A model generated the notes under the pieces. That model worked only from the letters and a program-made list of their open reading frames with translations. It searched no databases and had not been told where the DNA came from. From Panax quinquefolius (taxonomy: Eukaryota; Streptophyta; Magnoliopsida; Apiales; Araliaceae), in NCBI GenBank assembly GCA_020205615.1, contig CM035171.1, positions 125,430,161 to 125,494,160 of the forward strand: 64,000 bases of DNA. The letters run 5' to 3'. A program made the position numbers and the translations under genes. Shown here piece after piece: positions 21,962 to 33,603 of the stretch. Each line of letters opens with the position of its first letter. Position 1 is the first letter of the stretch.

Positions 21962-24768
21962 TGTGAGACCCCAAATTATTAATAAATGAAATTTATTTTT
22001 CTTCTATTTATTATTTTGAAATAGTAAGGGTTGATTTGATTAATGTGGATAGTTATGGGTAAAATACGCAAATATTTGAATAAGCAAATGGTTATAAAAT
22101 ATTCATTATTTTGTGAATATTCGTTTGGTCGTGGAATATTCGTCATCGTCGAGAGGAATATTAAATGCGACTTTGTATGCAGTCTTTTTTGTGGGCCCAT
22201 AATGGAAAGTGATTGGATGAAAAAAGGACAAATATAAGTTGTTTATAAATACTTGTAGTAGTTATTCACAGATAATCTTGTTGAAATACCCCGGTGGTTA
22301 AAACACACTATGTCTGGCGTCAACAAGAAGATAGCACGCAGATTGCACCAATTATTGATTCTTACGTAAGAAGGCACTACTCAATAATTGTTACGATGAA
22401 TTCTTATTCAATATTTTATTTTATTGATTCAATAATTCTTTGCATTGATATTTTATATTCTTTGTTGTTTCAATAAATTGTCATTACACGGTATTTTCCA
22501 TTATCGGAGACAATAATTCATATTATCTGAATAATATTATTGGATAACATTATTGGCAATGTCTAGAAAGTTACATCTAAGGAGAGGTTTGGTCACCTAA
22601 TCATGGCGCCAATAAGGAGAGATCCTTATTGGAAAGCTCCCTCTTTCCCAGAGCGGCACTGGTCACAAGATCTTGTGATTCTGTAATATTATTTGTGAAT
22701 AATTAATTATTGATTTATATGATGAGGAAAATATTGATTTTATGTGGATATAGATGGAAAAAAAAATTTAATGTGACAATTGTTGAAAATTAATATTTTA
22801 TCTTTTTACGATAAAATAATTCATTTAAATATATTATTTTAATAATATATTAAGCGGTGATATTTTATAATGAATGTGGGATATATGAGTATATGAGGAG
22901 GAAGAGTATTTTGTGGCAATAAATGTTTAACACATATTTTGTGTGTTGGTGGACACAATTATTGACCGAAATTTGATTATAGCTTGTAAAATCGCCCGTT
23001 TGTGAATTTCGGTTAATTTATGTTTGGAATTTGGGAAAACTTTCTTCCGCAAAGTTGTAGAGAATTGAATTTTCTATAAAAAGTCGCAAGATTCGAATTT
23101 TCTGATAAAAGGGCTATTTATTATGAATTATTGAAGTTCAAGCTTCAAATAATTGATTTTGGAAGTTTAAAATATTTAAAATAGGAAAAACGTTTTTGGA
23201 ATGTTTAGGTGGCCTCATTTAACATGTGTAGGAGCTGAATTTAGTTGGCAAGTGTATGTATGAGGTTTTGGAAAATATATATTAATATTATATTAAATTT
23301 TCTACTTTTGGTGTTCTAAGCAATTTCTATAAATAGGGTCTTTAGGTTAGAATTGAAAATCACACCGTAGAAGCGTAGTTTTCTCTCTATATTATCGAGC
23401 TTATTCTTATGAGTATTTTGAGTATACTTTGAGTATTGCTATATCTGGTGCAAGTTCAAGTCATAGCCTTTATATCAGGTGTTTCAACTAGAAGTCTTGT
23501 CTTTCGAGGTAAGGGATGTTATTTTCTTCTCAAATGATATTATTTCTTCAATATCATTATCTTTGAAATATTGGTTTTAACTTTTATCAAATTTGGAACT
23601 TTTTCATGTCTGGGGTTACTTATTCATGAGTTCTTATTCATGAGTTAATATTCACGAGTTCTTATTAATGAGTTCTTATTCACGAGTTACTATTCACGAG
23701 TACTATTCACGAAGCGTGAAGATGTTTTTTGTGAAATTTCTATCTTTTGGTGTGAGTTCTTATTCACGATATCGGACTTATTCACGATACCGCATTATTC
23801 ACGAATACGACCTTTATTCAAGAAAAATAAAATTTCTTCTTTTTGTCCAAAATATCTATTACGGATACTAGCTTTGATTGTATCCATGTTTTGATCATTC
23901 TTGAATTTTACTCCACTGACGATTACTTATGAAGTATTTTTGAACTTGGATTGTTAAAAAATACGAATCCTTAATATTGTTCTTTTGTTTCACTAGATTC
24001 GTTTCCTTTAAAATATTTTTCATCATCCTCGGTCTAAATGATGATATTCTTGAATATCTTTGGCACAGTAGTGTAAAAGATGAATGATTTCTTGATGAAT
24101 ATCTTTGGCCGTAGTGAAGGTAGAAAGAGCAGTGTTTAGATAAACATGACCAATGATGAATATCTTTGGCTTTTGTAGTCAAAAAAGATGAATATTTGAT
24201 TCCAGATATATATTTATTGATGTTATGGGGATAAAATATCGACGATGAACTTTTAAATTCATATATAGAAGATAGTAGTTTGCATTCTCTACTTAACTCT
24301 TCTAATGAATTGTTGTCTCCGCTGCGATTGTTGATTTAAAAGCGGTTGTCTATTGTATTCTATTAGATTTTTCTCTGTTGAAGACTAACGATAATTTGTT
24401 GTATATTATCTTAGTCATAATATTCTTCTTGGGCTAGTTGAGCTCACCTTTTCCTTTTTGTTCCATTTTTCTTCTCGGGAGGGCGAGAATGTAATGAATG
24501 CTTAGTGGGGTATGGAATGATGGTTATAGAGAGATTTGTTTAGTAGTCCTCACTATTTTGTAAAATAATGTATAAATAATTGTGATGAGGATTTATTTGG
24601 GTATGTATATTATGTCAGAAGACAATAATTGTATTTAAACTCACAAAGATATATGTTATGTCGTATTTTTACTAAAAATGTATTAATAAAGTTGTAGTTA
24701 TTTCTGTACCATGTATTTGGCGACTTAGAATGGGTTGGATGGAATGGACCTATTTTGGGGGTGTCACA
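21962..24768 (+). repeat. 3' LTR of E2
   Basis: Begins TGTGAGACCCC after a polypurine tract and ends GGGGGTGTCACA. About 2.81 kb. It matches the 5' LTR closely over long runs, with differences clustered at short C/G-containing spots. Confidence 0.88.
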
Positions 24769-24773
24769 ATCCA

Positions 24774-25040
24774 ATATTAACCCTTTGCACCCAAAATAAT
24801 AAGTTTTGGCCATCGATCCATACAAAATTTTAAAGTTTTAACTACAATCATCCAATAGTAAATATTTAACTAGACTAGAAATCCTAACTTGCGTGAAACC
24901 ATTTCAACCCAAGCTTCATTCTCATCGTCTTCTAAGATCATCCATTGTTCCCTATAACTTGCACTCTCACAAAATATCCCAAATGCCATTTTGTGCAGTG
25001 GATTTTGTGATCCCCACCCAAGACGATTTAATTTATCTTT
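24774..25040. other. 3' flank of the MYB-like gene
   Basis: Between E2 and the MYB-like stop codon. Minus-strand sequence just past the stop would read REQWMILEDDENEAWVEMVS in frame, which may be an old coding extension beyond a premature TGA or part of the 3' UTR. No separate gene was recognised. Confidence 0.35.
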
Positions 25041-25617
25041 TCACTCCTTCGAGGAAGATCCACTATTGTTATTCACAATGAGCTTTAAGGCTTTGCACAT
25101 CTCTTTCTTTATTTCGGAGTTATTAGATTTTTTTGTTGAATTCTTCGCTTTTTTCGTTGGCTTTTGTTCTTCAAAGTTGGGAGTGGAAGCATATGATTGA
25201 GTACCCGGAGTTGATGAATTTAGAGGTGGGTTTGAGGACTCTTGAGCTTGAGTACTAAAGGGGATATCCTCGATACTAAAAATTTCCAAATCCTTATTTG
25301 GTTCAATGGTCCTATCCCTTTTAGAGCTAGGTCCCCAACAATCAATCCCCGTAGCAGCAGCTCCATCATAAAGTTGAGTGCAAAGCTCAGGAAAACTTAA
25401 AGGTGAAGTCCTCAAGGAGTCAACATGCTTATTTGCCTGCATCCAAAAATCATACCCAACATGTTATTCACATGTTTAATAATTTAACAAGCTTTTATGG
25501 TTAACTTAAAAAAGTAGTTACTAACCTTCGACTTTAGCTCCCATTCCTCATCCGTGAAGTTGAACGTGTTAGTTGTGGGATCATAATTGTAAGATCCCGA
25601 ATTTTATGAAATAAAAG

Positions 25618-28255
25618 TGTAAGACCCCAACTTATTATTAATGAAATTTAATTTTCTCTATTTATTATTTTGAAATAGTAAGGGTTGATTTGATTAATGT
25701 GGATAGTTATGGGTAAAATACATAAATATTTCAAAATAAGCAAGTGGTTATAAAATATTCATTGTTTGGGAATATTCGTTTGGTCGTGGAATATTCTTTA
25801 TTGTTGGGAATATTAAATGCATTGACGGCCTTGATCTTTTTATGGGCCCCATAACTTGAAAGCGATTGGATGAAGAAAGCGACAAATATAAGTTGTTTAA
25901 AAAAATAACTAGGCGTAGTTATTCAAGATTATCTTGTTAAAATACTCGGTGGTTAAAACACAAGAAGACACTCAGCGGTATTGCACCAATTATTGATGAT
26001 TTACGTAAGAAGGCACTACTCAATAATGGTTACAGTAATTCTTATTCAAGATTTTATTGATTTAATAATTCTTTGCGTTGATATTTTATATTCTTCAACA
26101 TTGTTTAAATAATTGTCATTACACATTATTTTTCATTATCGAAGAAATAATTCATATTATCTGAATAATATTATTAGATAACATTATTGGCAATGTCTAT
26201 AAAGTCCTGTCTAAGGAGAGGTTTGGTCACCTAATTGCGTGCCAGTAAGGAGAAATTCTTAATGAAAAGCCCCCTCTTTCCTGGGAACTACCTGTTTGTC
26301 AATATTGTGATTCTGTAATATTATTTGTGAATAATTAATTATTGATTCATATGATAAGGAAAATATTGATTTTATGTGGATATAGATGGAGAAAATTTTT
26401 AATGTGACAATTGTTGAAAATTGAAATTTTATCTTTTTCTGATAAAATAATTCATTTAAATATATTATTATATTTTAATAATATAATAATGATGATATTT
26501 TTACGATAAATGTGAAATATATGAGTATATGTGGAGGAGTATTTTTGTTACCAAAAATATTTAAAGCATGTTTTATGTGTCGGTGGACCCAATTTCTTGA
26601 CTGAAATTTGATTATAGCTTGTAAAATTGCCCGTTTGTGGATTTCGGTCAATTTTTGTTTGGAATTTGGAAAAACTTCCTACTACAAAGTTGTAGATAAT
26701 GGAATTTCCTATAAAAAGTTGCGTGTTTCGAATTTTCTGACAAAAGGGCTATTTATTGTGAATTATTGAAGTTCCGAAGCTCCGAAATAATTGATTTTTG
26801 GAAGTTTAAAATATTTTAAATAACAAAAACGTTTTTTTTCATTATGGTGTGTTACACATGTGTGTTGAATGAGCTGAATTCAGTTCTTGGAAGGTTGGCG
26901 TAGGAAAATTTAATTTATATATTAATATTATATTAAATTTTTAACTTTTGTGTTCTAAAGCATTTTCCTATAAATAAGTGGCTTAGGTTAGAATTGAAAA
27001 TTACACGTAGAAGCTGAAGTTTTTCTCTCTATATTATCGAAGCGTATTCTTGTGAGTATTTTGAGTATATTTTGAGTATTGCTATCTATCTGCAAGCAAG
27101 TTCAAGTCATGCCTTTATATCCAGATGTTTCAAATTTAAGTCTTGATCTTTCAAGTAAGGGATATTATTTTTTAATGATATTATTTATTCTAATATCATT
27201 ATCTGCGGAAGTATTGATCTGAACTTTTTAATCAAATTTGGAACTTTTAAGTGTAAGGAGTTCTTATTCACGATTATCGACATTATTCACGATACTCTGA
27301 TCTTTTATTCACGAATACGGACTATTCATCGAAAAATGAAAATTTTCCTTTTCGTCAAAATATCTATTCGGATACTATCTTTGATTGTATCCATGTTTTG
27401 ATCATTCTTGAATTTTACACCACTATGATTATTTTTGAGGTATTGTTGGACATGGATAAAACAAAGTACGAATCTTAATCCTTAATCCTTCATCCTTGTC
27501 ATTTTGTTTCTTTGGATTCGTTTCTTTAAAAATATTTTTCATCATCCTCGGTCTTAAATGATGATATTATTGAATATCTTTGGCTTTTGTAGTAAAAAGA
27601 TGAATGATTTCTGATGAATATCTTTGGCCCGTAGTGCAAAGATGAACAGGTGTTTAGATGAACATGACTAACTGATGAATATCTTTGGCTTGTAGTGCAA
27701 AGATGAATATTTGATTCCAGATATATATTGATTGATGTTCTGGGGATAAAAGATAGATGATGAACTTTTAAATTCATACATAGAAGATAGTAGTTTGCAT
27801 TCTCTACTTAACTCTTCTAATGAATTATTATTTCCATTGTGAATATTGATTTAAAACTTGTTGTCTATTGTATTCTATTAGATTTTTTCCTGTTGAAGAT
27901 TAACGATAATTTGTTGTATATTATCTTAGTCATAATATTCTTTTCCGGGCTAGTTGAGCTCACCCTTTTCCTTTTTGTTCCATTTTTCTTCTCGGGAGGC
28001 GAGAATATAGCGAGTACGTAGTCGGGTATGGAATGAAGGTTCTAGAGAGAGTTGTTTAGTAGTCCTCACCATTTTTGTAAAATAATGTATCAATAAATGT
28101 GATGAGGATTTATTTTGAGTATAGATATTGTCAGAAGATAATATTTGTATTCAAACTCACAGATTTACTGTTGTAATAATAAAGTTGTAGTTATTTCTGT
28201 ACCATGTATTGACAACTCAGAATGGGTGGTGTATACCTATTTTGGGGGCGTCACA
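25618..28255 (+). mobile_element. Nested gypsy solo LTR, TSD AAAAG
   Basis: Begins TGTAAGACCCC, ends GGGGGCGTCACA, 2638 bp, with no internal region. AAAAG is present on both sides (25613-25617, 28256-28260). It lies 30 bp inside E4, so it is younger than E4. Confidence 0.88.
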
Positions 28256-29739
28256 AAAAGTATTCAATTTTTCTATTTAGTAAATGGTTAAATTGATAAC
28301 AAGTTAAAGTTAAGGGTAATATATGAAATTTTTCAAAATACGCAAGTGGTTATAAAATATTCATTTATCGGGGTATTCGTTTGGTCGTGGAATATTCTTT
28401 TACGTCTTGGGAATATTAACGACTGACAAGCCTATTTATGGGTCCCATAACGAATAAGCGCTTCGGATGAAGAAAACGACAAAGTTTGAGTTTTTTATAA
28501 ATAACGGCGTAATTATTACCAATTAAGATCGTTGGAATACCCATTGGTTAAAATCTGATGAATACGCTGTGGTTGCACAAGAAGACAATCTTTGTATTAC
28601 AAGATTGTTGAATTATTGATCCTTACGTGAAGAAGGCACTACTCAATAATTGTTCTGTGAGTTCTTGTTCAATATTTTATTTTATTGATTTAATAATTGT
28701 TCGTTGATATTTTATATTATTGTGGTTTCAATAATTGTCCGCACAAGATTTTTCATTATCAGATCAATAATTCATATTATTTGAATAATATTATGAGATA
28801 GCATTATTGGCAATGTCTAGAAAGTTCTGTCAAGGAGAGGTTTGGTCACCTAATTACGCGCCAGTAAGGAGAAATCCTTATCGGAAAGCCCCCTCTTTCC
28901 TGGGAACGGCCTGGTTGTCATAAATGTGATTCTGTAATATTATTTGTGAATAATTAATTATTGATTTATATGATAAGGAAATATTTATTTGATGCGGATT
29001 TAAATGATGGATTTATTTATGTGGTTATAAATGAAGGAGTTAATGTTGAGGTGTTTTATCAGTATTTTTGTAGGAATAGAGGTATTAAAAATTAAACCAG
29101 TGTTTTTGAGATATATTACGTGAGTTATAATTTTTAATCCGACCATTGGATCGTTGTGATTTTTGGATATGTTATACATATATAAGTTGAGTATATGTCC
29201 ATAAATTTTGAGCCGTTAAAAATGAACGTATGATTTGTTATGAATTTTAAGAGGTGACTGATTCGGAAATTAGGTTTATAAATGATTTTGGTGGAAAATT
29301 CTAGAAATGGGTGGGCCCCACTTTTGGTTGTTGGGGAAGATGGCTAATTTTTGATGGGTAGAATAGTAGCAGGTAAAGCCATCAGGTAGCAGGTCAAGTC
29401 TGCTTCGGCGTGCTAACATTTTCCTATAAATAGAGGGCTAAGTTAGAATTAAAAATCACACCAGAATTCATAATTTTTCTCTCTTTTTCTCTCTAGATTA
29501 TCGAGTGCATTTTGTGAGTATTTAGATAATTGGTGAGTTGCTATTCATCAGTGCAAGTTTCCTTTAGCGTCATATCCGATATCCAGTCAAAAGTGTTGCT
29601 CTTTTGAGGTAAGGGATAGTAAGGGATTTTAAGGGATTGTAAGGGATATTTTTTCGTAATGATGTTATTCTTTCAATATCATTATACTGACATATTGGTA
29701 TGGATCTTATTATGGAATTTCTACCTTTTTGAGTCAAGG

Positions 29740-29945
29740 TTACTATTCACGTATACGACACTATTCACGTATACGGCACTATTTATGTATATGGCACTAT
29801 TTACGTATATGACATTATATACGTATACGGTACTATGTATGAATACGGAGTACTATTCACGAGTTAATATTCTTGAGTTACTATTCACGAGTTACTATTC
29901 ATGAGTTACTATTCACTTGTTACTATTCACGGGTACTATTCACGA
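29740..29945 (+). repeat. ACTATTCACG short-period tandem array
   Basis: About a dozen copies of a 16-19 bp unit of two flavours, ACTATTCACGTATACGG and ACTATTCACGAGTT. Several units contain the palindrome CGTATACG. Similar but shorter arrays are in the other B-type LTRs (for example 17735-17960, 23600-23820; inverted 39590-39750, 47090-47270). Confidence 0.8.
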
Positions 29946-30203
29946 CAAAAATTGGTTTCTTTTTCTGACCAAATTATCGTTGATTTATGATTGTTGCTCT
30001 TGAAAATAAATGCAGTTGTTGATCATATTGTTTTTATTATCATATATAACATTTTTATAACCCTGATGTTAAATTTCTTTTTCACTTGAGTGTAAAGATG
30101 GATAAATTATTGGTATGATCGTGACTATGGGTTCTCTTTGGCCAGTAGTGCAAAGTTGAATTATTAACTGGTATGATCATGACCATTGAATTTATAATTG
30201 AAT

Positions 30204-30642
30204 ATCTTTAGCTTAAGTGTAAAGATGAATTGATTAACATGGTTATAATTATTGTTTATATAAATTCTGAAATGAATATATATTTCTTTGAGATATGAAT
30301 ATATTTGGCCTGTAGTGCAAATATGAACTGTTGATAAATATATTTGGCCTGTAGTGCAAATATGAACTGTTGAGGAATATCTTTGGCCTGTAGTGCAAAG
30401 ATGAATTATTGATGAATATCTTTGGCCCGTAGTGCAAAGATGACATATTGTTGAATATCTTTGGCCCGTAGTGTAAAGATGACCTGTTGTTGAATATCTT
30501 TGGCCTGTAGTGCAAAGATGATTTGTTGATGAATATCTTTGGCTCGTAATGCTAAGATGACCTGTTGTTGAATATCTTTGGCCTGTAGTGTAAAGATGAC
30601 TTGTTGATGAATATCTTTGGCCCGTAGTGCAAAGATAAAGTT
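30204..30642 (+). repeat. Tandem array of stem-loop units in the E4 LTR
   Basis: About ten units with a period of roughly 38 bp. Each has a conserved loop GCCYGTAGTG between complementary arms. The usual arms are ATCTTTG and CAAAGAT. In two units (30301-30363) both arms change together to ATATTTG and CAAATAT, and at about 30204-30226 to ATCTTTA and TAAAGAT. Other LTR copies have three or four units. The array lies about 0.8-1.2 kb downstream of the LTR TATA box, so it would be within the LTR transcript if transcription starts there. Confidence 0.85.
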
Positions 30643-31142
30643 ATTAGTATGATTATGAACATAAACTGTGATTTGGTATAACCATGATCTTTGATATTTC
30701 AGGTGATGAAAATTATCTTTGTCCTGGATGAGAAAAGGAATTTAGAACTACGATTAAGATTATGAGTTATACATGTGATTGTGGACAGGAATTGTTGATT
30801 AATGTTACAGGGATAAAACATTGTTGGTGGACTTTTAACATGGAGAAGATAATAGATTTTATGGTCTATTTGACTCTTCTAATGGATTGCTCGTTCCGCT
30901 GCAACTATGGTTGAAAAGTTTTATCATCTACCTTATGTTCTAAATCTCTGATTTATTACTAATGAAGGCTATTGATAATTTAATTATCTTTAGTCATGAT
31001 ATTCTTTACTGAGCTAGTTGTGCTCATCATTTTGATTCACAATTCCTTTCAGGTAATAAGAGTGTAGCTGGGTCGAGCGGGGGTAACAAGGGAATAGAAC
31101 GGTGGTCATCATTTAGTAGTTATATTTGATGAATCCAATAGG

Positions 31143-31541
31143 GTGAGGCGAACCCAACGTTGGAAGGGTGTTTTGCCACTATCATACAAGATGTCTAATG
31201 ACATACAACCTCGTGTCATCATAAGACAGGGTTGTGCACATCCAGTTGCTGAGTATATCTACGAGCACTATCTATATGGTCTTGGAGTTCATTTGAAATT
31301 TAATTTTCAACTGGAGACAGTGGAGATAGTTATATGTCAAGAGAAGACTCACCAATGGAAAAAACATGATAGTAATCTTCTCATTTTTCTTTGGGGTCTA
31401 TTGGGTCAACCAAGGATAATTTTGTGGACATATGATATCTATCATAACCTAGACGCATGGCCTCCCATGTACGAAGGTTTCCTTAAGCACTTCCCAAAGA
31501 TTTTAATTTCTAAAACAGTTTTTGACTATACCTTTATGTAA
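31143..31541 (+). CDS. Unidentified 132-aa ORF inside the E4 LTR
   Basis: An uninterrupted frame from MRRTQRWKGVLPLSYKMSND to a stop at 31541, with VIIRQGCAHPVAEYIYEHY, an aromatic-rich middle and WGLLGQPRIILWTYDIYHN. I do not recognise a family. It occupies a roughly 455-bp block with no counterpart in other LTR copies, between LTR sequence ending at about 31122 and resuming at about 31580. It may be a captured gene fragment, or a chance frame. No promoter or intron boundary of its own was seen. A frame of this length stands out here, where other LTR frames are repeat artefacts. Confidence 0.3.
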   Translation: MRRTQRWKGVLPLSYKMSNDIQPRVIIRQGCAHPVAEYIYEHYLYGLGVHLKFNFQLETVEIVICQEKTHQWKKHDSNLLIFLWGLLGQPRIILWTYDIYHNLDAWPPMYEGFLKHFPKILISKTVFDYTFM

Positions 31542-32020
31542 GATATCATGGTGACGTACTACTCAAGTTGGTGTCAAGAGTCACAGTTGATATATATATT
31601 TGTATCAAAACTCACAGCATTTATGTTGTTGTATTTTGTACGACAATTGTTGTAATAAAGTTGTAGTTGTTTTCTGTACCATGTATTTGGCGACTCAGAA
31701 TGGATTTGATGGAATGGACCTATTTTTGGGGTGTCACAATAATGATTTCCGATCTTTCTTTTTAGTTGACTCCATGCAGTATATTTTCCCTTTATATAAT
31801 CATAACGATTTTTCATTTGCTTATGATCTACAATAAAGTTGTGGGTGTTCTTCAGTATTTCTCCCACATTTGACCATGAATATGGCTTAAGGCTACCGCC
31901 TAGCCTACCATTTTCCGTAACCTCGCCAATACATGCTTCAAGAAAAATTTTCATTACATTTTCATTTCTCCAACTCACTCTTGATTTTCTTTGATTTTGA
32001 GTTTCACCCAATTGTTCCAT

Positions 32021-33100
32021 ACCTAACACAAATAAAATGATGAATTTAGAGATTCTAATCCTAACAATAAACAAATCTACTATAAACAAATATACTTTTT
32101 AGATCAATTGTCTCAATTCTATCATCAAAGATTATAGGAAGACTCCAGGAGAAAGAAATAATGTTTCAGGCAGACTCAATATACATCCTGCACTCCATAT
32201 AGCAATAACATTTTCACAGTGCAATGATTCAATTCAACAAACTAAGATCATCAAGCTCTTTTCTTAATTAAATATAAAACTATTACAAGCCTTCTTCAAA
32301 ATCGAAGTCAAAACCTAAGTACAAGGGAAAAAAGTAGACAAAAAGCAAATAAATAAATAAGCAAATAACTCTCAGATGAACACAAGATTTCTATAATTTA
32401 GAGATATTTAGGAGTTCTCCTGGACAACAATGGGATAAAGGAAAACAAAATAATATGAAGACCCCTCTCAATGAACACAAGATTTCTATAATTTAGAGAT
32501 ATTATTATCAAGTATAATGCCTTCTTTAATTGCAATGGACTGTTAACAAAGCTCAAATCGTCTCTTATATTCATTGTATTTTCTTTTACTAAACTCATTC
32601 AGAGCTATAAACAAAGCCTTACGCAAGATATATCATCAAATGATTAAAAAGCTTGGTGAACAATTTACTTAGATATTCAAAACCCAAAAATAGGACTGGG
32701 AGTATAGCACACATGTAACTGAAAGTCGTACTATAATTCTAATCTCCTTGATCTTGTTTCAGAAGCTATAAAAATTACAAAATTCAATGTAAAAACAAAG
32801 CAATCCAGACATGGTACCAAGGAATCCCATCATTTTTGGTCATATATGTACTAACCTTTAACCCCAGCCATAAATCAGTAAAATCGTACTAGCTCTACTT
32901 CATGATATTCTACACCAATTAAACTCAAAATAGAGCAGGGTGTTTTGCTCAATCACAAACAATTCTTAGATATTATTAACCTAAGGTGAAATTACTGCAG
33001 ATGGAGAGAAAGAGATGTGGATGTAGACGCCGATGGAGGTGAACGAGAGCAGCCCTAGAGATAGAAATCAGAGTAGCGAGGTTATTTGAAGGTTATTTGG
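32021..33100. other. Upstream region of the MYB-like gene, non-coding
   Basis: AT-rich. A possible splice acceptor (TTAG) lies 2 bp before the MYB-like ATG, so a 5'-UTR intron is possible. Otherwise nothing was recognised except a short local duplication of AACACAAGATTTCTATAATT (about 32379-32399 and 32475-32495). Confidence 0.4.
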
Positions 33101-33415
33101 ATAAAACACGGTGATTCAGCCCATTCAGTCGATTTTTTTCAAAAGAATCGGTCAGACACATTCAAATTTCAATTGATTTTAAAAGTTGAAACAAAGCGAT
33201 TCGAATGGTCAATCGTTCGATTCGAGAGCCATTCAACCCTCTTAAGAGCGAAACAAACAGGCCTTTTGATACATAAACTTTTACTATTTTTTTAATCCAT
33301 GGGGCCTATGTCTAATTATAACCAAAAAGAATATTAATTTTCACCACTCAAAATATGTTTTTGGTAGAAAGTAAATGCAACAAAAAGAAACCTTGGAAAC
33401 TCTTTACGACAAGAA

Positions 33416-33603
33416 TAATGTTAGAGATACAAATTATTTTATAAATATTTTATAAACTGCTGATGTGGTATACTTCACCTCAGCTTTTTATGTGGGGTCA
33501 AAGACTACATTGAAGCAATTTGTTGATCAATATGCTGAGGTGGAGTATGTCACATCAGCAATTTGTAAAATATTTGTAAAATAATTTGTGTCTGTAGCAT
33601 TAC
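33416..33603. mobile_element. MITE with inverted arms of about 70 bp
   Basis: The left arm (AATGTTAGAGATACAAATTA, through CTGCTGATGTGG and CACCTCAGC) and the right arm, reverse-complemented (AATGCTACAGACACAAATTA, through TTGCTGATGTGA and CACCTCAGC), pair over about 68 bp with few mismatches around a centre of about 50 bp. No convincing TSD was found, so the superfamily is unassigned. Confidence 0.75.

Larger units (their letters stand above)
16091..24768 (+). mobile_element. E2: pol-deleted Tekay-type Ty3/gypsy element with TSD ATCCA
   Basis: Two LTRs (16091-18880 and 21962-24768) flank a 3.1-kb interior with a primer-binding site, gag, partial pol and polypurine tract. ATCCA occurs immediately on both sides (16086-16090 and 24769-24773), the 5-bp duplication expected of Ty3/gypsy integration. 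The first LTR base pair is altered (TTTAAGACC for TGTAAGACC). It is inserted in non-coding sequence downstream of the MYB-like gene. Confidence 0.88.
25588..31738 (+). mobile_element. E4: enlarged gypsy solo LTR in the MYB-like gene, TSD ATAAT
   Basis: Starts TGTAAGATCCC and ends GGTGTCACA. ATAAT flanks it at 25583-25587 and 31739-31743. Without the nested LTR (25618-28255 plus duplicated AAAAG) it is about 3.5 kb and has no gag-pol, so it is a solo LTR, longer than the family's 2.8 kb because of expanded repeat arrays (29740-29945, 30204-30642) and a foreign 455-bp segment (31122-31580). TATA box CTATAAATAG at 29424-29433. Confidence 0.85.
25041..32020 (-). pseudogene. MYB/SANT-like (LIMYB/PIF-ORF1 type) gene split by an LTR insertion
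   Basis: Exon 1 starts at ATG 32020 (MEQLGETQNQRKSRVSWRNE). It carries a MYB/SANT-like trihelix-type domain with SWSNVGEILKNTHNFIVDHK and MKNRYDYIKGKYTAWSQLKR. At 31739 it is cut by a 6.15-kb gypsy LTR with TSD ATAAT. Removing the insert and one ATAAT rejoins the frame as GNHYDPTTNTFNFTDEEW. Exon 1 then ends at a GT donor (25526/25525). Exon 2 (25436-25041) follows an AG acceptor, starts ANKHVDSLRT, includes PELCTQLYDGAAATG and a Lys/Ser-rich tail, and stops at 25041-25043. This architecture is that of L10-interacting MYB-like proteins, which also occur as ORF1 of PIF/Harbinger transposons. Whether it was a host gene or a transposon gene is open. As written it is interrupted. Confidence 0.75.
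15731..33272 (-). mobile_element. Candidate PIF/Harbinger-like element carrying a MYB-like ORF, split by LTR elements
   Basis: Left end reads GGGGCTGTTTGATAAAAAC; right end, reverse-complemented, reads AAAAGGCCTGTTTGTTTCGC. The subterminal parts also resemble each other (CTGAATGGGTTGAAT versus CTGAATGGGCTGAAT; AAATTTGAATG in both). Without the two inserted gypsy elements it would be about 2.7 kb and would hold only the MYB-like gene, which is typically paired with a transposase in PIF/Harbinger elements. No transposase was seen. The 3-bp flanks (TTA left, TTT right) do not match exactly, so the ends may be coincidental. Confidence 0.35.

Noticed and set aside
30249..30515. Open frame of 88 residues with repeated SSLHYGPKIF-like units on the minus strand
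   Set aside because: It is the translation of the tandem stem-loop array. Similar LHYGPKIF frames occur in every LTR with the array, so it is a repeat artefact, not a protein.
30204..30642. CRISPR-like regular repeat array
   Set aside because: The spacing is regular, but the spacers are themselves repeats, the locus is in a plant LTR, and there are no cas genes.
31574..31738. C-terminal part of the MYB-like frame reading CDTPKIGPF...
   Set aside because: This is LTR end sequence read in the same frame. The same CDTPKI run occurs at other LTR ends (24610-24770).
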